From Bacilli bacterium (GTDB taxonomy: Bacteria; Bacillota_I; Bacilli_A; RFN20; CAG-826), in assembly GCA_017445245.1 (NCBI GenBank), contig JAFSUM010000010.1, forward strand, positions 1-64,000: 64,000 nucleotides of DNA. Direction: 5' to 3'. Every line of letters begins with the position of its first letter. Within the stretch, counting starts at the first letter, position 1. Made by a program: the position numbers and the translations under genes. Under the pieces are notes generated by a model that searched no databases, was not told the origin of the DNA, and saw only the letters and a list, made by a program, of their open reading frames with translations. Shown here piece by piece: positions 27,669-36,575 of this stretch.

Positions 27669-28796
27669 CTATTTCTTTAACCAAGTTTCGCAATTCACGA
27701 CATCCACATACCGTTTGATTGTATCAACAACGGTCAATGATACATCTTTTCCCGCATAGTCTGGAACTAGTTCAAGTTTGGGGTTCACCCGATGCACTTC
27801 TCGCGCCTTTCCAATCGAGGAGCGGATAGTTTCGAAATCAACGCCGCCCAATTCAAACGAGCCATGTATTAGGGCTTCCTGCCTTTCCGTAGAAGTTCTG
27901 ATCGAAACAGCCGGGAAGTCTAAGATAGAAGTCTCCTCTGGAACGGTTCCGCTGTCAGAGAGCACACAGAAGGCATTCCGCTGTAACTGAATATAATCGA
28001 AGAAACCAACCGGCTTAGATTCGATGATATACGGCGATAATTTAAAGCCCCGCTCATCAAGTTTCTTCCTAGTTCTAGGATGAATCGAGAAAAAGACAGG
28101 CATCTTGAACTCATCCGCAATCTTGTTCAGAGCCGGGAATAACCTGTTGAACTTAGACTCGATATCAACGTTCTCCTCGCGATGAGAAGAGATGACCATG
28201 TATTGGTCTCTCTTAAGATTGAGCCGTTCAAGGACATTGGAACGTTCAATCTTATCCCAATACATTTCAATGACTTCCCTCATTGGGGAACCCGTAATAA
28301 CGATTCGGTCTTTTGGCATTCCTTCCCGAACAAGGTTATCGTACGCGTAATGGCTATATGGAAGATTAACGTCGCTTATATGGTCGACAATGGTTCTGTT
28401 GGTCATCTCGGCAACATTCCAATCCCAGCATCTATTACCAGCTTCCATATGGAAAATAGGGCACTTAAGACGTTTGGCGGATATAGCAGAAAGCGCACTG
28501 TTGGTATCGCCTAAGATAAGTACGGCATCAGGTTTAACTTCTCTAATAAGGTCATAGGATTTCGCAATAACATTACCCATGGTTTCGCCAAGGGATACCC
28601 CTACTGCATTTAGGTAGTAATCAGGCTTCCTAAGGCCCATCTCTTCAAAGAAGACCTCGTTAAGCTCGTAAGCATAGTTCTGGCCCGTATGCACAAGTAA
28701 ATGATTAAACTCACGGTCACACGCCTTAATAACGGCCGCTAACCGAATAATTTCAGGTCTAGTACCTAATATGGTCATTACCTTGAGTTTGCTCAT
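27669..28796 (-). CDS. capG: UDP-N-acetylglucosamine 2-epimerase-type enzyme of the UDP-L-FucNAc route
   Basis: Protein of 375 residues, third enzyme of UDP-L-FucNAc synthesis (CapG/FnlC), which makes the C2 change that completes the L-fuco form. KVMTILGTRPEIIRLAAVIKA and LLVHTGQNYAYELNEVFFEEM are WecB-type blocks; DAVLILGDTNSALSA, MEAGNRCWDWNVAEMTNRTIVDHISD and VLSDSGTVPEE contain the catalytic Asp, Glu and His. The NRCWD loop and the adjacent CapF and CapE homologues separate it from housekeeping WecB. It overlaps capF by four bases (ATGA). The symbol follows the S. aureus names. Confidence 0.92.
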   Translation of the reverse strand: MSKLKVMTILGTRPEIIRLAAVIKACDREFNHLLVHTGQNYAYELNEVFFEEMGLRKPDYYLNAVGVSLGETMGNVIAKSYDLIREVKPDAVLILGDTNSALSAISAKRLKCPIFHMEAGNRCWDWNVAEMTNRTIVDHISDVNLPYSHYAYDNLVREGMPKDRIVITGSPMREVIEMYWDKIERSNVLERLNLKRDQYMVISSHREENVDIESKFNRLFPALNKIADEFKMPVFFSIHPRTRKKLDERGFKLSPYIIESKPVGFFDYIQLQRNAFCVLSDSGTVPEETSILDFPAVSIRTSTERQEALIHGSFELGGVDFETIRSSIGKAREVHRVNPKLELVPDYAGKDVSLTVVDTIKRYVDVVNCETWLKK

Positions 28797-29914
28797 TTGT
28801 CTTCAACCTCTACCGGGCAATAATATGTATCCGGATGCTCCGGATTATATAGTTCATTAGCCCACATTATAGTTACCGAATCATCTTTACCAACGTTGGT
28901 AATGTTGTGAGTATAACCACAGGGTATATCTACTAGTTCCATCTTTTTATCAGATACGTGGTAACTAATAACCTCATCAGTTCCAATCTTGCGGAACTTA
29001 ATAACACACTCACCATGAACCACTAAATACTTTTCGTTCTTGGTGTGGTGATAATGATTTCCTTTGGTTATGCCGGGCTTGGAAATGTTTACCGAAATCT
29101 GACCATAACCTTCGGTCTTTAAGATTTCGGTAAACGATCCTCTAAAGTCCTTATGCATATCCAAAGGATAAGAGAACTCATCCTCAGGCAAATAAGATAG
29201 GTAGGTTGAATACAGTTGCTTAGCAAACGTGTCCGATATCTCAGGCACCATATGGTTATCTCTGGAGGCCTTGAAAGAATGTAGGAGGTCCGCAATTTCG
29301 TGAAGGGTCTTCTTATAATGAGGTTCAGGATAAAGGATATCCATCGAACCTTTGCCATCGCCGGTCATAACTCTCAGGAAGGAATTGCAAATGTCATCGA
29401 TGTAAACAAAATCAATCGCAAGTGCGGATTCGTTAATTTGAATTGGCAAACCGTTTGCAACGTTATGACAGAAAGTCGCAACAACAGAATTGTAGTTAGG
29501 CCTGCACCATTTGCCAAAAGCGTTATAAAGTCTAAACACGTACACGGGATGGCCGGTTTTGTGGAAAAACTCAAACAGCAAATCCTCGGCTTGCTTTTTT
29601 GAAACACCATAAGGATTATCCAATGCTGCCTGAGTTGAAGACGAAAAGATAACAGGAACTTGCGACCCAGTCTCGGCAATATAATCGATAATCTTTTTTG
29701 TTAAATTAACGTTCCCGTCCTGAAACTCTTCGGGCGTCAACGGCCTATTAACACCAGCGAGATGGATAATCCAATCCGCTTCTTGAACGTGTTGTTTCAA
29801 ATCGATATCGGAAAAGCCGATATCATATTCCAAAACTTCGTGCTTTAGTTCACAAAGCCGACAAACAAGATTGGAGCCGATAAAGCCTTTTGATCCAGTA
29901 ACTAGAACCTTCAT
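28793..29914 (-). CDS. capF: bifunctional 4-reductase/cupin of UDP-L-FucNAc synthesis
   Basis: Protein of 373 residues, CapF/FnlB type. The N-terminal two-thirds is an extended SDR (VTGSKGFIGSNLVCRL, HLAGVNRP, SSSTQ, NPYGVSKKQAED with YxxxK). The C-terminal part from about residue 260 is a metal-binding cupin: GNHYHHTKNEKYLVVHGECVIKF and the ITNVGKDDSVTIMWANE end. In S. aureus CapF the cupin epimerises C3 and the SDR domain reduces C4 with NADPH. Its ATG shares a base with the capE stop (TAATG). Length and domain order match the family. Confidence 0.95.
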   Translation of the reverse strand: MKVLVTGSKGFIGSNLVCRLCELKHEVLEYDIGFSDIDLKQHVQEADWIIHLAGVNRPLTPEEFQDGNVNLTKKIIDYIAETGSQVPVIFSSSTQAALDNPYGVSKKQAEDLLFEFFHKTGHPVYVFRLYNAFGKWCRPNYNSVVATFCHNVANGLPIQINESALAIDFVYIDDICNSFLRVMTGDGKGSMDILYPEPHYKKTLHEIADLLHSFKASRDNHMVPEISDTFAKQLYSTYLSYLPEDEFSYPLDMHKDFRGSFTEILKTEGYGQISVNISKPGITKGNHYHHTKNEKYLVVHGECVIKFRKIGTDEVISYHVSDKKMELVDIPCGYTHNITNVGKDDSVTIMWANELYNPEHPDTYYCPVEVEDK

Positions 29915-30933
29915 TAAGACTTAACAGGCCCTCCAAACAAATCAAGCTTAAGAAGCAGTTTTTTCATGCCTTCTTTATCTAAGCGAGGCGCATTATGAGA
30001 AGTGAATGGCTCGACTTCTTCGATTTTGTGTTCGCCTTTAGAGAAATACTTATCGTAGTTCAGGTCACGATTGTCCGCGGGAATACGATAGAATTCGCCC
30101 ATGTCGATAGCTTTTGCCATTTCTTCGGTGGTGACTAAGGTCTCAAAAAGCTTTTCGCCGTGACGGGTGCCAATGTTATGGATACCGACTTTGGCTTCCT
30201 TTAGCTCAAGCACAGCTTCTGCGAGAGTTCCAACGGTTGCCGCAGGAGCTTTTTGGACAAATAGGTCGCCCTGCTGACCATTTTGAAAAGCAAAGACAAC
30301 AAGATCAACCGCATCTTCCAACGTCATCATGAAACGAGTCATATCCGGGTTGGTCACCGTGATATCTTTGCCTCGCTCGATTTGCTCGACGAACAAAGGA
30401 ATCACGGAGCCCCGACTCGCCATGACGTTCCCGTAGCGAGTAAGGCAAAGAATCGTGTCCCCAGGGAGCAGTTGGCGGGAGCGTGCAACAACGTTCTTTT
30501 CCATCATTGCCTTAGAGATGCCCATCGCATTCACGGGATAGGCCGCTTTATCGGTAGAAAGAAACACGGCGTTCTTAACATGATTAGCGACGCAAGCCGA
30601 GATAACGTTATCGCCGCCGATAACATTGGTCTTAAAAGCTTCCATGGGATAAAACTCGCAGGAGGGAACTTGTTTCAATGCGGCGGCCGAGAAAACATAA
30701 TCAACGCCCTTAAAGGCATTAACGATTGAGTTATAATCACGAACATCACCAATATAGAATTTGAGTTTCAAATCATCAAATTCCTTACGCATGTCATCCT
30801 GTTTCTTCTCGTCGCGAGAAAGGATACGAATTTCTTTGATTCCCGTTTTCAAAAACCTACGAACAACGGCATGCCCAAAAGAACCGGTTCCACCAGTAAC
30901 AAGAAGAACCTTATTTTCAAAGATATCAGCCAT
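29914..30933 (-). CDS. capE: UDP-N-acetylglucosamine 4,6-dehydratase/5-epimerase
   Basis: First enzyme of the UDP-L-FucNAc route, 339 residues, CapE/FnlA type. It has VLLVTGGTGSFGHAVVRRFLKTGIKEIRILSRDEKKQDDM, STDKAAYPVNAMGISKAMMEK (in which the usual SDR Tyr-x3-Lys is replaced by Met-x3-Lys, normal for this subgroup), SRGSVIPLFVEQI and TRFMMTLEDAVDLV. These are hallmark blocks of the FlaA1/CapE group. GAGGTG precedes ATG 30933. The three genes form a compact overlapping cassette with divergent genes on the right; the product would feed a FucNAc transferase in this locus. Confidence 0.95.
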   Translation of the reverse strand: MADIFENKVLLVTGGTGSFGHAVVRRFLKTGIKEIRILSRDEKKQDDMRKEFDDLKLKFYIGDVRDYNSIVNAFKGVDYVFSAAALKQVPSCEFYPMEAFKTNVIGGDNVISACVANHVKNAVFLSTDKAAYPVNAMGISKAMMEKNVVARSRQLLPGDTILCLTRYGNVMASRGSVIPLFVEQIERGKDITVTNPDMTRFMMTLEDAVDLVVFAFQNGQQGDLFVQKAPAATVGTLAEAVLELKEAKVGIHNIGTRHGEKLFETLVTTEEMAKAIDMGEFYRIPADNRDLNYDKYFSKGEHKIEEVEPFTSHNAPRLDKEGMKKLLLKLDLFGGPVKS

Positions 30934-31107
30934 CTGAACACCTCACTTGATGGTAATTATCCTACCAGCCGCCACATTTGTCATCAACGTACGCGCGTAT
31001 CGAATTGCCTATAACCATGGCGATAGTTCGCAAATAAATCGTAACAGCCGGCTGCGGCCTGTGGCGTTTCTCCCGCGAATGCACCTCCAAACTCAATAAA
31101 TCGTAAT

Positions 31108-31136
31108 TTGCGTTAAAGGTTAAAGCAAATTATCAT
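31108..31136 (+). promoter_or_regulatory. promoter-like sequence predicting a leaderless GT4 mRNA
   Basis: TTGCGT (31108-31113), 17 bases, TATCAT (31131-31136), then six bases to the GTG start at 31143. With initiation seven bases past the -10 box, the mRNA would begin at the start codon. No ribosome site is visible. Confidence 0.45.
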
Positions 31137-31142
31137 ACGCAT

Positions 31143-32369
31143 GTGAAAAAGATACTTGTTTTTTCAACAGGGGCCAATTTACCGGATCAGAACGCCAGCG
31201 CGTTGCGCATCGCCTCAATGGCTCAGGTGTACGTTCGTGCTGGTTATGAATGCATAGTCGTTGGTCAGTGTAAGACCGAACCTGGTAGTTTTATACGTTT
31301 CGGACCAGATTATAGGGGTTATTCCATCTATGACCCTTCCGTTGGCCATGGCATCAAAGAAAAACTCGGGGTCTTTTTATTTATGAAGCGGACGATCGTA
31401 TCTGCGTTACATAAAGTCGCCCAAGATATTGGTGGCGCCTCCGAGATAGCAGCCATCTGCATTTATCAACAGTTATCCTCTCCCGCCACTCGCTATATCA
31501 TGCGTTATTGCAAAAGAAACGGCATTAAACTGTTCTTCGATATCGTGGAATTCCAAACCATATCGCAGCAAAGCCTCTTCACGTTCTTCCAGTTTTATCT
31601 TCCAAATTGGATGACAGTTAAGCGATTCTCAAAAAAAGCGAAAACGCTTGCGATTTCGACATATTTATCAAATCTATTAAATGGACAAAAGAGCAAGGCC
31701 ATGTATGTCCCTTTTTTCTTCAACATGGAGAAAGCCAACATCGATGAAAGGAAATCGCTCCGCTTGCAGGATGGAACCATCGAACTCGTATACGCAGGCT
31801 GCCCTTCACGAGGAAGAGATAGTTTGGCGAACGTTATTAAAGGCTTGGCCTGTCTGAATGAAAAAGAGCGCGCTCAATTCCATTTAACCATCGCCGGGGC
31901 AAACGAAGAACAAATCAAAGGGCTTGGTTTGAACGAAAAAGAATTAAAACAGAGCCTGTCCCATTGCTCCTATCTAGGTACCGTCCCCCATGAAGAGGCA
32001 TTAAACTTAATTAAGAGGGCAGCATTCACGCTTTATATGAAGCCGGCGGAAAAGCGTTTTTCCAAAGCCGGCTTTCCAACCAAGGTGTCTGAAAGCCTCA
32101 TGATGTCTACTCCTGTGATTTTTAACCTTTCGGGTGATGTTGGCGTGTATCTGCAAGATGGGCAAAACGCGATCGAATGCCGTAACGACTCTCCTTTTGC
32201 TTTCGCCGAGGGGTTACGGAAGGTGCTTGCTTTAGATCAAACTAAGTACATTTCGATGGCCCGAAACGCATTTGCTACTGCGAAAGAAAAATTGAGTATT
32301 GAGCATTTTGAGAAACCGATTTGCGATTTCCTGGAATTGGAGAGAAATAATGAAGAGTCTCAGCGCTGA
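31143..32369 (+). CDS. family 4 glycosyltransferase
   Basis: GT-B enzyme of 408 residues starting with GTG 31143. The N-terminal KKILVFSTGANLPDQNASALRIASMAQVYVRAGYECIVVG is the sugar-acceptor domain; IELVYAGCPSRGRDSLANVIKGLACL, LTIAGANEEQIKGLG and FPTKVSESLMMSTPVIFNL form the nucleotide half. It leads the rightward trio with the beta-propeller protein and the uronyl C5-epimerase and overlaps the next gene by 20 bases. The trio logic suggests action on a uronic-acid polymer; the donor itself is unknown. Confidence 0.82.
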   Translation: MKKILVFSTGANLPDQNASALRIASMAQVYVRAGYECIVVGQCKTEPGSFIRFGPDYRGYSIYDPSVGHGIKEKLGVFLFMKRTIVSALHKVAQDIGGASEIAAICIYQQLSSPATRYIMRYCKRNGIKLFFDIVEFQTISQQSLFTFFQFYLPNWMTVKRFSKKAKTLAISTYLSNLLNGQKSKAMYVPFFFNMEKANIDERKSLRLQDGTIELVYAGCPSRGRDSLANVIKGLACLNEKERAQFHLTIAGANEEQIKGLGLNEKELKQSLSHCSYLGTVPHEEALNLIKRAAFTLYMKPAEKRFSKAGFPTKVSESLMMSTPVIFNLSGDVGVYLQDGQNAIECRNDSPFAFAEGLRKVLALDQTKYISMARNAFATAKEKLSIEHFEKPICDFLELERNNEESQR

Positions 32370-33222
32370 GTGCTTTTGCATAGCCATCCGGGCACGGAAA
32401 GAAGGCCGCCCCTTGTTCCCTTTAAACCCTGAAGACCGATTCGATTTCCATCGTGTTAAGGTTCCTCGTGGAAAATGGGGTGCCGATCCGTTCCTTTTCG
32501 AGAAGGATGGGCAAGCCTATTTATTCGCCGAATTATTTAACCTATTCACCGGCAAAGGCGCTTTATATGTTCGTTCAATCGGAAATGAACATGCCAAATG
32601 GAAGCGATGCAACATCGAAAAGTGCCATCTGTCCTTTCCTAATGTGTTCATGCAAGGAGGGGAAACCCTCATGATGCCTGAAACAAGCGAACTTCGCCAA
32701 GTAAACGTTTATCAAGCGACGAAGTTCCCCGAGAGATGGATGAAGTGCGAGACGCGTTTGGCCAATGTCAACGCCGTTGACTCCGTTGTGCTTTTCGAAA
32801 GTGGTAGCATAGCATCGTATGTCCGGAATAGCCGTCAAGACGCGTCGTTAACAGCTTTTGATAGCAACGGGACACAGCTCTGGTCCTTGCAGGATAAGGA
32901 TAAGAAACTTCGCCCAGCCGGAAACCCCTTCTTCGACGGAGGGCTAGCATATTTTATTGGGCAGAATTGCCAATCTTCCTATGGTGAAGGTCTTTGTGTG
33001 TACCTACTCGATCAAACGAAGGGCATTCAGGGAATGGCAATCCGAGAAATCGGCTCTGAGGGGCTGGATTATTTAACGCCGAGAAGCCATTCAATCGGCA
33101 TCCATACTTACAATAAATCCGAGCATTACGAAGTAATTGATATCAAATTCCGTAAGTTCTCTCTGCTTCGCATTTTAGGTAAGCCTTTCCGCGTTCTTTT
33201 CCGCACGAGGAGGACCCGTTAG
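32350..33222 (+). CDS. beta-propeller protein resembling the GIPC-transferase N-terminal domain
   Basis: Protein of 290 residues. WGADPFLFEKDGQAYLFAELFNLFTGKGALYV and FPNVFMQGGETLMMPETSELRQVNVYQATKFPERW are the repeated D-P-F / E-x-PE blades of the five-bladed propeller fold. The fold is shared with GH43-like proteins and with the N-terminal domain of plant glucosamine inositolphosphorylceramide transferase 1, which bacterial polysaccharide-locus proteins often match. Enzyme activity is not established. The ATG at 32350 with GGAGAG upstream gives the family start; the longer frame overlaps the GT4 gene more deeply. It is two bases from the C5-epimerase gene. Confidence 0.75.
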   Translation: MKSLSAECFCIAIRARKEGRPLFPLNPEDRFDFHRVKVPRGKWGADPFLFEKDGQAYLFAELFNLFTGKGALYVRSIGNEHAKWKRCNIEKCHLSFPNVFMQGGETLMMPETSELRQVNVYQATKFPERWMKCETRLANVNAVDSVVLFESGSIASYVRNSRQDASLTAFDSNGTQLWSLQDKDKKLRPAGNPFFDGGLAYFIGQNCQSSYGEGLCVYLLDQTKGIQGMAIREIGSEGLDYLTPRSHSIGIHTYNKSEHYEVIDIKFRKFSLLRILGKPFRVLFRTRRTR

Positions 33223-33224
33223 CC

Positions 33225-34142
33225 ATGTCGCTATCGATGCGAAATATTAAAAAGTGGACCAAGATGATCTTTGGCAAAAGCCTTTCGCACGTTCATCAAG
33301 GCCCCGGAAGAGAGTATTCTCTTACAAATCTTCGCGGTTACTATAACGATCTCACCGAAAAAGTGACCAAGGATCATGCCCACTACAACATGACGGAAGT
33401 CTTTCCCTATCACGACGCCAAGGGCAACGAATGTGACGCACCCATCGAGTTTTTCCAATACGGATTAGGTGCCTATGACCTTTATCTAGCCGGCATCGAC
33501 AAAGAGTTGATGCTGAAGAAGTTCAAGGCACACGTTCAATGGGCGATGGACCATCAGCAAGACGATGGTTCCTGGGACGCGTTCGCCTTTAATCATCCCG
33601 ATTGCCCAAAATCCGCGATGGCCCAAGGAGAGGGGGCGTCCTTGCTGCTCCGCGCTTATGTTCGTTTTCAAAATAAGGCTTACTTACAAGCCGCCAAAAA
33701 GGCGCTGGATTTCATGCTTTTGCCTTTAGAGGAAGGCGGCACCGCAAGAAGCGATGGCAAAGATCTCGTGCTATACGAATTCACCTGTTTCCCCTGTGTT
33801 TACAATGGGTGGATTTTTGCTATTTTCGGGCTTATGGATTACGTTATCGTCACCGACGATGCGTTTTATAAAGAGGCTCTAGTGAAAACAATAAACACGC
33901 TTCAACGCCACTTACCCAATATGGACAACGGCTTCTGGAGCATGTATCGGGAAGATAAAACCATCGCCTCTCCTTTCTACCACCGCTTGCACATCGCCCA
34001 ATTAAAAATCCTAGCCGAATACACAAATGACCCTTTATTTGCAGAATATGAACAACGGTTTGCCCGTTATGGCCGCAATCCGTTTTATAGGTGCCGTGCT
34101 TTTTTGCGCAAGGCGCGGCAAAAAATCGTAGAAAAGGATTAA
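33225..34142 (+). CDS. D-glucuronyl C5-epimerase domain protein
   Basis: Protein of 305 residues matching the C-terminal domain of heparan-sulfate glucuronyl C5-epimerase, which turns D-glucuronate into L-iduronate within a polymer. Visible blocks are EFFQYGLGAYDLYLAGID (residues 75-92), AMDHQQDDGSWDAFAF, KSAMAQGEGASLLLRAY (129-145), FPCVYNGWIFAIFGLMDY (189-206) and SMYREDKTIASPFYHRLHIAQL (239-260). The last contains the Tyr and His-rich segment that in animal enzymes forms the active site. There is no obvious signal peptide, so it may act in the cytoplasm on a lipid-linked chain. The neighbouring sulfotransferase supports a glycosaminoglycan-like product; no UDP-glucose dehydrogenase is in the window. 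Confidence 0.85.
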   Translation: MSLSMRNIKKWTKMIFGKSLSHVHQGPGREYSLTNLRGYYNDLTEKVTKDHAHYNMTEVFPYHDAKGNECDAPIEFFQYGLGAYDLYLAGIDKELMLKKFKAHVQWAMDHQQDDGSWDAFAFNHPDCPKSAMAQGEGASLLLRAYVRFQNKAYLQAAKKALDFMLLPLEEGGTARSDGKDLVLYEFTCFPCVYNGWIFAIFGLMDYVIVTDDAFYKEALVKTINTLQRHLPNMDNGFWSMYREDKTIASPFYHRLHIAQLKILAEYTNDPLFAEYEQRFARYGRNPFYRCRAFLRKARQKIVEKD

Positions 34143-35365
34143 GACCCAATGAGAGAATCCGCCCATTGACGATAGGTTTTTTCTGCCGCGCAATGATTCT
34201 CCCATGTTTTCCGTGCCTGCGCTCGTTTCTTCAAATAGCTCTTATGCCCGATCCTCATTTCGCCTTCCAAAGCCGAGAACAGCGACTCAGGAGTAAGATT
34301 TTCCGGCAACAAAAGGCCATTCTCGCCATTGACGATCTCACCAGTTCCCCCGACATCTGTCGCGATACAAGGAAGTCCAAAAGACATAGCTTCCATGATG
34401 GAAACGGGAACCCCTTCCATCGAACTTACGTTGACAAAGTAGGAAAGAGGATGATCCTGATAATACTGGAGCACTTTTTCGTTTGGCATTCTGCCCGTGA
34501 TGAGCATGTTACCTCGAATGCCAAGTGTCTCGAACAAAGCAAAGAGTTCGTCTTTCTCTTCACCATCCCCGATGCAAACCCATGTTACTTTGGGATGCCT
34601 AGCCTTAAGCAATGCAAAAGCCCTCGCGAATAAATCGAGGCGTTTCAATTTGCGATAACGACTGCATGTCACGAAAATGAATTCGTCTGCAGGAGGAATC
34701 GGGGCGATGCCGTGATCTTTCGTCCCGAGGCGAGCCACGTGGAATTTTTCTATGCATGCAGGATATTTGTTCACCAAATAAACTCGCCCATCCTCAGAAA
34801 CGGGATAAACCTTATCCAGGGCTTTCACATATTCGCCTTGGTAAGGCAAGTACTTTAATGCATTACGTTCCGCGTATAAATCATAGCCATGTGCACGCGC
34901 AATAGCGGTGGCAACGCCGCCCTGCTTTTGTATATGATCGCGAAGCAAAATTGCGGCATAAGACGCATTGAGCCAATAGCTATAAATAACGACATCTGTG
35001 CAATCGAAATGGGTTTTGGCCAAAACCGTCTTGGCTTTCTTATAAACATGGTGAAAACGGCCACGCGTATACAAATCGGCAATATGACGCTTTAGCCCTT
35101 TGCCGTCGACGCTGTGGCGGAAAGGGTCATCTCGTGTAAACAATCCACGAATGACATTCGAAATCTTTTTATGACCACAATCCAAAGGAAAAGCCTCGAC
35201 GCCATCAGGAATGGTGCGCGTCATCTTGGCGCCCGGCTTAATGTTGACGCTAAAAATGCAAATATGAGCAAAACGCTCGCACAGATACCGGATTTCCGTC
35301 TCCATGAAAGGTTCGCTTGTTTGAAAGGGGTATTGGTAAAGGAAGAGAATACAATTCTTACTCAT
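34139..35365 (-). CDS. family 4 glycosyltransferase
   Basis: GT-B enzyme of 408 residues: NCILFLYQYPFQTSEPFMETEIRYLCERF at the N-terminus (the xxPxxSETFIxxEI pattern of exopolysaccharide GT4 enzymes), RAHGYDLYAERN near the middle, FVTCSRYRKLKRLDLFARAFALL, VCIGDGEEKDELFAL and FVNVSSMEGVPVSIMEAMSFGLPCIATDVGGTGEIV with the EX7E motif. It overlaps the sulfotransferase gene by four bases, so these two are one leftward operon, and its stop overlaps the C5-epimerase stop by four bases on the other strand. Confidence 0.9.
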   Translation of the reverse strand: MSKNCILFLYQYPFQTSEPFMETEIRYLCERFAHICIFSVNIKPGAKMTRTIPDGVEAFPLDCGHKKISNVIRGLFTRDDPFRHSVDGKGLKRHIADLYTRGRFHHVYKKAKTVLAKTHFDCTDVVIYSYWLNASYAAILLRDHIQKQGGVATAIARAHGYDLYAERNALKYLPYQGEYVKALDKVYPVSEDGRVYLVNKYPACIEKFHVARLGTKDHGIAPIPPADEFIFVTCSRYRKLKRLDLFARAFALLKARHPKVTWVCIGDGEEKDELFALFETLGIRGNMLITGRMPNEKVLQYYQDHPLSYFVNVSSMEGVPVSIMEAMSFGLPCIATDVGGTGEIVNGENGLLLPENLTPESLFSALEGEMRIGHKSYLKKRAQARKTWENHCAAEKTYRQWADSLIGS

Positions 35366-36399
35366 TTTTCCGGGTTATAGCACTGATTTGGCAACGCGTC
35401 GCGAAGGTAATTTAGCGCATCGGCATATTTATCCGCGTATCGTTTCCATCTCCCGACGTTTTGCTTTGAAATCTCAGGGTTGAAGTATTTGGAGGGGTAA
35501 AGATGGTCTTTCTCATCGAAACCAACAAATTCCAAGATCTTCGCTTTGGTTTCATTGTAGTGCAAGACCAGATCTTCGAACCTGATATATAGGACGTTGG
35601 GACTAGGCAACTTCATGTACCTATGAAGACCCTTCATGAACTCGGCAAAGTGCATGCCATCCTTTACGGTTCCGCTTTCTTTGTCAATGTGCAAACCCCA
35701 CTCAAATTTTTCTACATAGATGTCGCGAGGATCACGGTCTACGATAATCATCTTCGCGTCGCGGAAATAATGATATAGACAGTCAATGTTGTTCGGAGAA
35801 AGCGGCTGGTCGAGCAGGATGGTATTCTCGTTTCCTTCTTCCCCTACATGGGGCAGGAACAATTCATCAATATAATCCCGCGTGGCTGCATAGAACTCTT
35901 CTTTTGTCGGAACGGCAAAATGGTTGGGCGTTATGTGCCGATTCGCCAGTTTTATCTTCCCCTTGGTTTTTCGCTCAATGTAGGCCCTGTTGCGATCAAT
36001 GACGTATTTAAAATAGTTCTTCTTGAACTTGGTCGTGTAAAACTCGCGTTTGAATTCGAATAATGAAATGCGGTCGATGTATTTTTTGGAAATGGCGTAA
36101 TAATTCTTGTTGATGTGCTTTTTATAGGAAAGGCCTGGCGGACATAAAGGCCCATCGCCATAACGGCCCCAGATTTTCGACATGCGGATGAAATCGTGGA
36201 TGGCAGCCAATGAATTGATGAGTTCCCAGTGGTCAATCAGATGCTGCTCGAGATCGTAAATCCCATAAGGGTCTTTGATGAAACGTATTTCTTTGCCGCA
36301 TTCAAATGTGTGGTCGAATTCACGCAGCAAATCTCCAACCGCGCTTGATCCAGAGCCGGAGAAGCCACACCACATGACATAATTAATCTTCTTTGCCAT
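35362..36399 (-). CDS. PAPS-dependent sulfotransferase
   Basis: Protein of 345 residues with the two PAPS-binding sites of the sulfotransferase family. The 5'-phosphosulfate loop is GFSGSGSSAVGDLL (residues 12-25) and the 3'-phosphate site is IIVDRDPRDIYVEK (218-231). A C-terminal LYIRFEDLVLHYNETKAKILEFVGF block is also typical. The likely substrate is a hydroxyl or amino group of a sugar in the locus polymer. ATG 36399 has AGAGG seven bases upstream; the 57-base upstream extension lacks similarity. Beside a uronyl C5-epimerase this gene is the main hint of a heparan- or dermatan-like sulfated glycan. No PAPS-synthesis genes are in view. Confidence 0.88.
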   Translation of the reverse strand: MAKKINYVMWCGFSGSGSSAVGDLLREFDHTFECGKEIRFIKDPYGIYDLEQHLIDHWELINSLAAIHDFIRMSKIWGRYGDGPLCPPGLSYKKHINKNYYAISKKYIDRISLFEFKREFYTTKFKKNYFKYVIDRNRAYIERKTKGKIKLANRHITPNHFAVPTKEEFYAATRDYIDELFLPHVGEEGNENTILLDQPLSPNNIDCLYHYFRDAKMIIVDRDPRDIYVEKFEWGLHIDKESGTVKDGMHFAEFMKGLHRYMKLPSPNVLYIRFEDLVLHYNETKAKILEFVGFDEKDHLYPSKYFNPEISKQNVGRWKRYADKYADALNYLRDALPNQCYNPEK

Positions 36400-36540
36400 T
36401 TTGAAACCTCTAAGCGTTTGCCCGATACCCCAAGGGTGAACCATGAGGGTTTGCATGCATGCATTTTACATGATTACGCCTGTTGTATCACGCGGCTATA
36501 GCCATGGAGCGTGTTATTCGAACATAAAGGTATGATTGCG

Positions 36541-36569
36541 TTTACTTTTTCATCATTCTGAAAGATAAT
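36541..36569 (+). promoter_or_regulatory. promoter-like sequence predicting a leaderless cytidylyltransferase mRNA
   Basis: TTTACT (36541-36546), a 17-base spacer, GATAAT (36564-36569), then six bases to ATG 36576. There is no ribosome site in the gap, so a transcript starting at the usual distance would begin with the start codon. The -35 match is weak. Confidence 0.4.
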
Positions 36570-36575
36570 CGCCCT

